Source: Pseudomonas fluorescens
GTDB taxonomy: Bacteria; Pseudomonadota; Gammaproteobacteria; Pseudomonadales; Pseudomonadaceae
Assembly (NCBI RefSeq): GCF_902497875.1
Contig: NZ_CABVHY010000025.1
Span: 1 to 64,000 of the forward strand
DNA: 64,000 nt
Direction of reading: 5' to 3'
A model generated the notes under the pieces. The model saw only the letters and a list, made by a program, of their open reading frames with translations. It was not told the origin of the DNA and did no database searches. Positions 59,422-64,000 of this stretch are shown here, in pieces. Numbering within the stretch: the first letter of the stretch is position 1; each line of letters starts with the position of its first letter. Position numbers and translations under genes: made by a program.

Positions 59422-61320
59422 ATGTCGCACGCATCTGATTTGATCAGCGAGGACATCCTCGCCTATCTGGGCCAGCACGAACGCAAGGAAATGCTGCGCT
59501 TTCTTACCTGTGGCAACGTCGACGACGGCAAGAGCACGCTGATCGGGCGACTGCTGCATGATTCCAAGATGATCTACGAAGATCACCTGGAAGCCATTAC
59601 CCGCGACTCGAAAAAAGTCGGCACCACGGGCGATGATATCGACCTGGCGTTGCTGGTTGACGGCCTGCAGGCCGAGCGCGAGCAGGGCATCACCATCGAT
59701 GTCGCCTACCGTTATTTCTCGACCGCCAAGCGCAAATTCATCATTGCCGATACCCCTGGCCATGAGCAGTACACCCGCAACATGGCCACCGGCGCATCGA
59801 CCTGCGACCTGGCGATCATTCTGGTGGATGCCCGCTATGGCGTGCAGACCCAGACCCGTCGTCACAGCTTTATTGCCTCGCTGCTGGGCATCAAGCACAT
59901 CGTCGTCGCCATCAACAAGATGGACCTCAACGGCTTCGATGAAACAGTCTTCGAGTCGATCAAGGCCGATTACCTGAAGTTCGCCGAAGGCATCGCGTTC
60001 AAGCCGAGCACCATGGCGTTTGTCCCGATGTCGGCGCTCAAGGGCGACAACGTGGTGAACAAGAGCGAAAGTTCGCCCTGGTACACCGGTCAGTCGTTGA
60101 TGGAGATTCTCGAAACCGTCGAGATCGCCAACGACCGCAACTACACCGACCTGCGTTTCCCGGTGCAGTACGTCAACCGTCCGAACCTGAACTTCCGTGG
60201 CTTCGCCGGTACCCTGGCCAGCGGCATCGTGCACAAAGGCGATGAAATCGTGGTGCTGCCGTCGGGCAAGAGCAGCCGGGTCAGATCCATCGTCACCTTT
60301 GACGGGGAGCTGGAACACGCCGGTCCTGGCCAGGCGGTGACGCTGACCATGGAAGACGAAATTGATATCTCCCGTGGCGACTTGCTGGTGCATGCCGATA
60401 ACGTGCCGCAAGTCACCGACGCCTTCGACGCCATGTTGGTGTGGATGGCTGAAGAGCCGATGCTGCCGGGCAAGAAATACGACATCAAGCGCGCTACCAC
60501 CTACGTGCCGGGTTCGATTACCAGCATTGTCAATCGCGTCGATGTGAACACCCTGGCCGAAGGCCCTGCCAGTTCGTTGCAGCTGAACGAGATCGGTCGG
60601 GTCAAGATCAGCCTCGATGCGGCCATCGCGCTGGACGGTTACGCCAGCAACCGCACCACCGGTTCGTTCATCGTCATCGACCGTTTGACCAATGGCACGG
60701 TCGCAGCGGGCATGATCATCGCCCAGCCTGTGGCTCACGACAGCGTCACGCACCATGGCAAGCTGGCGCATGTAGCGGTTGAAGAACGCGCCCAGCGCTT
60801 CGGCCAGCAACCGGCCACCGTGTTGTTCAGCGGCTTGTCGGGCGCGGGTAAAAGCACCCTGGCCTATGCGGTTGAACGCAAGTTGTTCGACATGGGACGT
60901 TCGGTGTTTGTGCTCGATGGCCAGAACCTGCGTCACGACCTGAATAAAGGTCTGCCACAGGACCGCGCTGGGCGTACCGAGAACTGGCGTCGTGCCGCGC
61001 ACGTTGCGCGTCAGTTCAACGAAGCCGGACTGGTGACTCTGGCGGCGTTCGTTGCGCCAAGTGCCGAAGGGCGTGAGCAGGCCAAGGATTTGATCGGTAA
61101 GGAGCGTCTGCTGACGGTCTACGTCCAGGCCTCGCCGACGGTCTGTGCCGAGCGCGATCCGCAAGGCCTGTACGCGGCGGCCGGGGATAACATCCCGGGC
61201 GACTCCTTCCCGTACGACGTGCCGCTGGACGCTGACCTCGTGGTCGACACCCAGTCGCTGTCACTGGAAGAAAGCGTCAAGCAAGTGCTGGATCTGCTGC
61301 GCAAGCGTGGCGCGATCTAA
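59422..61320 (+). CDS. cysNC: Bifunctional CysN/CysC: sulfate adenylyltransferase subunit 1 and APS kinase
   Basis: A 632-residue fusion. The N-terminal EF-Tu-like GTPase (about 25-440) shows G1 GNVDDGKST, G3 DTPGHEQY and G4 NKMD; it activates CysD. The C-terminal APS kinase domain (about 460-632) shows the P-loop FSGLSGAGKST (about 469-479), LDGQNLRHDLN and CAERDPQGLY. Together with CysD it converts sulfate to PAPS. The fusion is normal in Pseudomonas and Rhizobium (NodQ-like). A strong terminator follows at 61341. Confidence 0.97.
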   Translation: MSHASDLISEDILAYLGQHERKEMLRFLTCGNVDDGKSTLIGRLLHDSKMIYEDHLEAITRDSKKVGTTGDDIDLALLVDGLQAEREQGITIDVAYRYFSTAKRKFIIADTPGHEQYTRNMATGASTCDLAIILVDARYGVQTQTRRHSFIASLLGIKHIVVAINKMDLNGFDETVFESIKADYLKFAEGIAFKPSTMAFVPMSALKGDNVVNKSESSPWYTGQSLMEILETVEIANDRNYTDLRFPVQYVNRPNLNFRGFAGTLASGIVHKGDEIVVLPSGKSSRVRSIVTFDGELEHAGPGQAVTLTMEDEIDISRGDLLVHADNVPQVTDAFDAMLVWMAEEPMLPGKKYDIKRATTYVPGSITSIVNRVDVNTLAEGPASSLQLNEIGRVKISLDAAIALDGYASNRTTGSFIVIDRLTNGTVAAGMIIAQPVAHDSVTHHGKLAHVAVEERAQRFGQQPATVLFSGLSGAGKSTLAYAVERKLFDMGRSVFVLDGQNLRHDLNKGLPQDRAGRTENWRRAAHVARQFNEAGLVTLAAFVAPSAEGREQAKDLIGKERLLTVYVQASPTVCAERDPQGLYAAAGDNIPGDSFPYDVPLDADLVVDTQSLSLEESVKQVLDLLRKRGAI

Positions 61321-61340
61321 GCGTTAGCCGCTAATAAAAA

Positions 61341-61373
61341 ACCCGCCGATGAGTGATCATCGGCGGGTTTTTT
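61341..61373 (+). terminator. Rho-independent terminator of cysNC
   Basis: ACCCGCCGATGA (61341-61352) pairs perfectly with TCATCGGCGGGT (61357-61368) across a GTGA loop, and six Ts end it. A-rich bases precede the stem, so it may act in both directions. A diverged copy of the same block, including its flanks, lies at 62660-62719. Confidence 0.92.
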
Positions 61374-61392
61374 GTGTCCTTTTAATCGTCAA

Positions 61393-61486
61393 GATCGCAG
61401 CCTGCGGCAGCTCCTACATGGTCCGTGTACAACCGCGATTGATCGGGTGCGCACCTCTCCTGTAGGAGCTGCCGAAGGCTGCGATC
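61393..61486. repeat. REP inverted pair (GATCGCAGCCTGCGGCAGCTCCTAC family)
   Basis: Arms at 61393-61417 and 61462-61486 are inverted copies with one mismatch. The family is that of 8871-8966. At the corresponding place in the second copy of this region (62750-62812) a different REP family is present. Confidence 0.8.
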
Positions 61487-61502
61487 TTTTGATCTTAGGT
61501 GC

Positions 61503-61592
61503 CTGGATACTCCCGATGCATCTGCGTTAGCAGCGCATCCTTATCTTCCCACAACTGATCCACCCCTGAAACTGCAAGCAATACCCCCCATC
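61503..61592 (-). pseudogene. Duplicated, decayed 3' end of the acyltransferase gene
   Basis: These 90 nt are a diverged copy of 62847-62940, the last part of the acyltransferase coding sequence. On the minus strand they read Leu-Gln-Phe-Gln-Gly-Trp-Ile, then a 4-nt deletion (near 61551) shifts the frame and an early stop follows. The intact copy reads LQFQGWINQLWEDKDALLAQMHREY. No promoter or start is needed; it is a remnant. Confidence 0.85.
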
Positions 61593-61808
61593 CACACCGG
61601 TCCCGAAAATTCTGGCATGCATATGAATTGCCAGCATCATTAATGCTATCGGATTTGGACTACAGGAATATCGGAAATGGATAAGTTTCATTGATTTGTA
61701 AATGAGAATAGTGTTGTTAGCAGGGTAGGTGAATTAGATTCTCGGTTGTATATAAGGCATGTGCGCGTGCATTAGAGCTGCTTGTTTCGGCGTTCGGAGA
61801 GTTGTGGT
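61593..61808. other. AT-rich non-coding stretch at the left of the accessory insert
   Basis: Between the gene remnant and the next start codon lie 216 nt with stops in all frames and clearly more A/T than the flanks. It includes TTGTATATAAGG (61744-61755) and similar A/T runs that could be a promoter for the following gene. The whole gene-free interval from cysNC runs 61321-61808 and holds the terminator, a REP pair and the remnant. Confidence 0.6.
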
Positions 61809-62363
61809 GTGCGATATAAAATATTCGATATTCCCAAGGGGTATGTGCCGAGTGTTTTTGAAATTATTTTTTTAATCATTATTCTGATGTATTTTTCTGT
61901 TGTTTCCTTGTGCCACTTTGAAGAGGTGGTAGAAATTCCTTCGGTTCCAAAAAAATTAGTTTTGGAAAGCGCTTTTATATATAGGGATATTTCGAGAGTT
62001 TCAAAAACTACGTCGAATTTATATCTCAGGGTTGGACCAGGTGATGAAGCGTATGATCATGTTATCGAAGCTTCTACTCGTGAGGTTCAGCACTTGGGTT
62101 TTAGCAAGTCGCGAAAGCTATGGGTCGCTGTAGAACCGGATCGGAGTAAGCGGTTTGTTTGGGGGGTGTATGATAATGACCTACGGTTGTTGATAAGTCG
62201 TCAAGATATTCTGCAGTGGGCGCAATACAGTAATTCTGCAAATTATTTTGTAATTGTTACATGGGGCTTTCTGTCTCTGTATTTGCTATTTGTGCTTTTA
62301 AAGCATGGTGTTTGGAATGGATTTTTAGCGAAAAGGATAGCGCGTGAAGATCGAGCAGATTGA
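61809..62363 (+). CDS. Orphan two-TM membrane protein, no family recognised
   Basis: A 184-residue protein with hydrophobic helices near residues 15-35 (FEIIFLIIILMYFSVVSL) and about 152-172 (YFVIVTWGFLSLYLLFVLL). Between them is a region of about 115 residues, probably periplasmic or cytoplasmic loop, with KLWVAVEPDRSKRFVWGVYDNDLRLLISRQD. GTG 61809 has GGAGA 8 nt upstream; a TTG at 61782 is also open. Base composition is much more AT-rich and codon use unlike the neighbours, suggesting recent acquisition. It overlaps the next ORF by 20 nt. I do not recognise it; an immunity or phage-accessory role is only a guess. Confidence 0.6.
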   Translation: MRYKIFDIPKGYVPSVFEIIFLIIILMYFSVVSLCHFEEVVEIPSVPKKLVLESAFIYRDISRVSKTTSNLYLRVGPGDEAYDHVIEASTREVQHLGFSKSRKLWVAVEPDRSKRFVWGVYDNDLRLLISRQDILQWAQYSNSANYFVIVTWGFLSLYLLFVLLKHGVWNGFLAKRIAREDRAD

Positions 62364-62652
62364 TAATGAAATATTTGTAATCGACGAGTTCTTAACTCAA
62401 AGTGAAGAGGAAAGCATAAACGTTCAGCTTAAAGGCGCGGTCTGGAGATACAACTGGCCAAATTATGAGGAGCTCCCCTTCGTTAGACCCTGTTGGCATG
62501 TTTTTATTGCTGGTAAAGGTCGCCCTGATCGGCAGTCTTGTGTCGAAGAACTGAACAGCAACGACTCATGGCGTTTCCTGATCGGGTTTATAAATTGCCT
62601 GGCTCTCATGTGTTCTCCGATTGGCGCCCGGTTAAGCCGCACTACTGGGTAA
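62344..62652 (+). CDS. Truncated 2OG-Fe(II)-oxygenase-like protein
   Basis: A 102-residue ORF beginning GTG 62344. Residues 1-78 (IFVIDEFLTQSEEESINVQLKGAVWRYNWPNYEELPFVRPCWHVFIAGKG) resemble the N-terminal part of prolyl-4-hydroxylase/2OG-Fe oxygenase proteins found in Pseudomonas and phages. The HxD...H iron site of such enzymes is absent, because the homologous part stops at about residue 78. The rest (LIGFINCLALMCSPIG) looks out of family. A 31-codon frame (62568-62660, starting ATG-Ala-Phe-Pro) overlaps the end. It looks like a gene cut by a rearrangement and joined to unrelated sequence. The family assignment is by pattern only. Confidence 0.5.
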   Translation: MKIEQIDNEIFVIDEFLTQSEEESINVQLKGAVWRYNWPNYEELPFVRPCWHVFIAGKGRPDRQSCVEELNSNDSWRFLIGFINCLALMCSPIGARLSRTTG

Positions 62653-62659
62653 CAGGGTA

Positions 62660-62719
62660 GCGTTGGCCACCCATAAAAAACACGTCGGTGAGTGATCATC
62701 GGCGGGTTTTATTGTGTCC
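62660..62719 (+). terminator. Second, degraded copy of the cysNC terminator block
   Basis: The 60 nt match 61321-61379 with about nine differences and one extra base. The right stem arm TCATCGGCGGGT is intact (62697-62708) but the left arm reads ACACGTCGGTGA, so the hairpin is imperfect. It marks the right boundary of the accessory insert. Confidence 0.75.
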
Positions 62720-62749
62720 CTGAAATCACCATCGTCGGAACGCCGCCCG

Positions 62750-62812
62750 GAGCCGGCTCGCTCCCACAAGGTCAATGTTCACCGAAGATCAACTGTGGGA
62801 GCGAGCTTGCTC
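62750..62812. repeat. REP inverted pair (GAGCnnGCTCGCTCCCACA family)
   Basis: Arms at 62750-62767 and 62794-62812, with the left arm diverged (GAGCCGGCTCG). The flanking ATCGTCGGAACGCCGCCCGG (62731-62750) is shared with the copy at 53275-53294. Confidence 0.7.
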
Positions 62813-62838
62813 GCGAAGAGGCCGGAACATTCACCTAA

Positions 62839-63744
62839 CTACTTCGCTGGATACTCCCGATGCATCTGCGCAAGCAACGCATCCTTGTCTTCCCAAAGCT
62901 GGTTGATCCACCCCTGAAACTGCAATCGATACTCCCCATCCTGGTCGTAATTCTTGCCGATGAACTGCGGCGGAATTTTAAGCTCCTGAAAATGCACCAC
63001 CACATCCTTCACATTCCCGCAGAGCAGGTCCCAGTAACCGGGGCGCCCGGCCGGGTAGTGAATGGTCACGTTGACGATGGATTCAAGCTGCTCACCCATG
63101 GCATCCAGCACAAACGCGATACCACCGGCCTTGGCTTTAAGCAGGTAGCGGAACGGAGAACTCTGCTGCGCGTGTTTGCCTTCGGTAAAACGCGTGCCTT
63201 CGACGAAGTTGAATATCCCCACCGGATTATTGCGGAACTTGTCGCACGTCTTGCGGGTGGTTTCCAGGTCTTTGCCTTTTTTCTCTGGGTGCTTCGCCAG
63301 ATAAGCCTTGGAGTAACGCTTCATGAACGGAAAGCCCAGCGCCCACCACGCCAGGCCGATCACCGGGACCCAGATCAGCTCCTGCTTGAGGAAGAACTTC
63401 AACGGGCGAATGCGCCGGTTCAACACGTACTGCAGCACCATGATGTCGACCCAGCTCTGGTGATTGCTGGTGATCAGGTACGAGTGCTGATAGTCCAGAC
63501 CTTCGAGCCCGCTGAGCTTCCAGCGTGTGTGCCCGAGTAAGTCCATCCAGGCCTTGTTGTTGCTGATCCAGGCTTCATGGATGTGGCTCATCAGCCAGTC
63601 GGTGAAGCGTTGGGCGGCCGGGAAGGGCAACAACAGTTTGAAGATCGCCACCACGAACAGCGGCGTACAACAAAGGATCGTGTTCAGCGCCAACAGCAGC
63701 GAGGCGATCACGCCGCGCACGGGTGCAGGTAGAGAATCCAGCAT
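62839..63744 (-). CDS. 1-acyl-glycerol-3-phosphate acyltransferase-like (LPLAT, YihG type)
   Basis: A 301-residue LPLAT-family acyltransferase with an N-terminal hydrophobic anchor (about 10-40). The catalytic HX4D motif is NHQSWVD at 94-100 and the substrate motif FVEGTRFTEG is near 167-176. The C-terminal half (PPQFIGKNYDQDGEYRLQFQGWINQLWEDKD) matches the YihG/YihG-like group rather than PlsC (about 245 residues). It probably transfers acyl chains to lysophospholipid. The ATG abuts the pta stop (TAAATG). Its 3' end is partly duplicated at 61503-61592. Confidence 0.88.
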   Translation of the reverse strand: MLDSLPAPVRGVIASLLLALNTILCCTPLFVVAIFKLLLPFPAAQRFTDWLMSHIHEAWISNNKAWMDLLGHTRWKLSGLEGLDYQHSYLITSNHQSWVDIMVLQYVLNRRIRPLKFFLKQELIWVPVIGLAWWALGFPFMKRYSKAYLAKHPEKKGKDLETTRKTCDKFRNNPVGIFNFVEGTRFTEGKHAQQSSPFRYLLKAKAGGIAFVLDAMGEQLESIVNVTIHYPAGRPGYWDLLCGNVKDVVVHFQELKIPPQFIGKNYDQDGEYRLQFQGWINQLWEDKDALLAQMHREYPAK

Positions 63745-64000
63745 TTAAACATCCATAGGTCGGTTGGCGGCTTGAATCGCGGTCAGGGCGATGGTGTACA
63801 CAATGTCATCGACTTGCGCACCACGCGGCAGGTCGTTCACCGGCTTGCGCAGGCCTTGCAGCATCGGCCCGAGGCTCACGCAATCGGCGCTGCGCTGCAC
63901 GGCCTTGTGGGTGGTGTTGCCGGTGTTCAGGTCGGGGAACACGAACACCGTGGCTCGGCCGGCGACCTGACTGTTCGGTGCCAGTTGCCGGGCGACCGAT
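63745..64000 (-). CDS. pta: Phosphate acetyltransferase, C-terminal fragment (window edge)
   Basis: The last 85 codons of Pta, which interconverts acetyl-CoA and acetyl phosphate. The stretch FVFPDLNTGNTTHKAVQRSADCVSLGPMLQGLRKPVNDLPRGAQVDDIVYTIALTAIQA is the diagnostic PTA C-terminus, with the CoA/phosphate-binding Asn/Thr region and the conserved Arg and Pro. The gene continues beyond 64000. It is directly upstream of the acyltransferase with no gap, so the two are probably co-transcribed. Confidence 0.92.
   Translation of the reverse strand, partial: SVARQLAPNSQVAGRATVFVFPDLNTGNTTHKAVQRSADCVSLGPMLQGLRKPVNDLPRGAQVDDIVYTIALTAIQAANRPMDV

Noticed and set aside
58744..61164. 806-residue minus-strand open frame opposite cysD-cysNC
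   Set aside because: Shadow of the strongly conserved sulfate-activation genes, with low-complexity composition.

Overview
The window is chromosomal DNA of a Pseudomonas, most likely of the P. fluorescens group. The basis is gene order and protein identity: gatCAB - mreBCD - maf - rng - yhdP - tldD/pmbA - fagA-fumC-orf-sodA - npr/rapZ/ptsN/hpf/rpoN - lptBAC/kdsCD - mla (ttg2) - ibaG-murA-hisGDC - algW - nif3 - cysD-cysNC is the block known from P. aeruginosa around PA4442-PA4484. Pseudomonas-type REP inverted pairs fill many intergenic gaps. No rRNA, tRNA, CRISPR array, insertion sequence or prophage was seen.

Layout. (1) 1-3.9 kb: the RoxS/RoxR (RegB/RegA type) redox two-component system, with a perfect Anr/FNR box upstream, then an SbmA/YddA-like ABC exporter. 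(2) 4.0-12 kb: an aldarate (glucarate/galactarate) catabolic island: GntR regulator, kdgD, ketoglutarate semialdehyde dehydrogenase, GudP-type transporter and garD. It is interrupted by a divergent phospholipase C-like gene with a near-consensus LexA box over its promoter. (3) 12-16.7 kb: AEC transporter, PqaA-like hydrolase, PcaC-like protein, CaCA antiporter and RlpA-like lipoprotein. (4) 17-33.6 kb: the conserved gatCAB, mreBCD, maf, rng, yhdP, nitrilase, tldD, darP, pmbA block. (5) 33.9-37.7 kb: a Fur-boxed operon encoding iron-sparing enzymes (FumC, Mn-SOD) with FagA, followed by a ZIP transporter. (6) 37.9-45 kb, mostly on the minus strand: nitrogen PTS (NPr, RapZ, PtsN), HPF, RpoN, then LPS export (LptBAC) and Kdo synthesis (KdsC, KdsD). 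(7) 45-53 kb, plus strand: MlaFEDCB, IbaG, MurA, HisG, HisD, HisC. (8) 53-61 kb: a frameshifted DUF4198 gene beside a TonB-dependent receptor, AlgW protease, a Nif3-like protein and sulfate activation (CysD, CysNC). (9) 61.3-64 kb: an AT-rich accessory insert, then an LPLAT acyltransferase and the C-terminus of Pta.

Most of the window is envelope biogenesis and core metabolism in conserved order. The novelty is at the seams. The cysNC-acyltransferase junction carries two diverged copies of the same boundary (terminator plus acyltransferase 3' end). They flank about 1.07 kb of AT-rich DNA with an orphan two-TM protein and a truncated 2OG-Fe(II)-oxygenase-like protein. Other notable points are the LexA-box phospholipase-like gene, a probable AUU start codon for mreC, a single-base frameshift in the DUF4198 gene, a dyad over the kdgD promoter that may be the GntR operator, and nested REP pairs.

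All calls come from reading the sequence and recalling families; no database search was run. Starts were chosen by Shine-Dalgarno spacing and family N-termini where possible.
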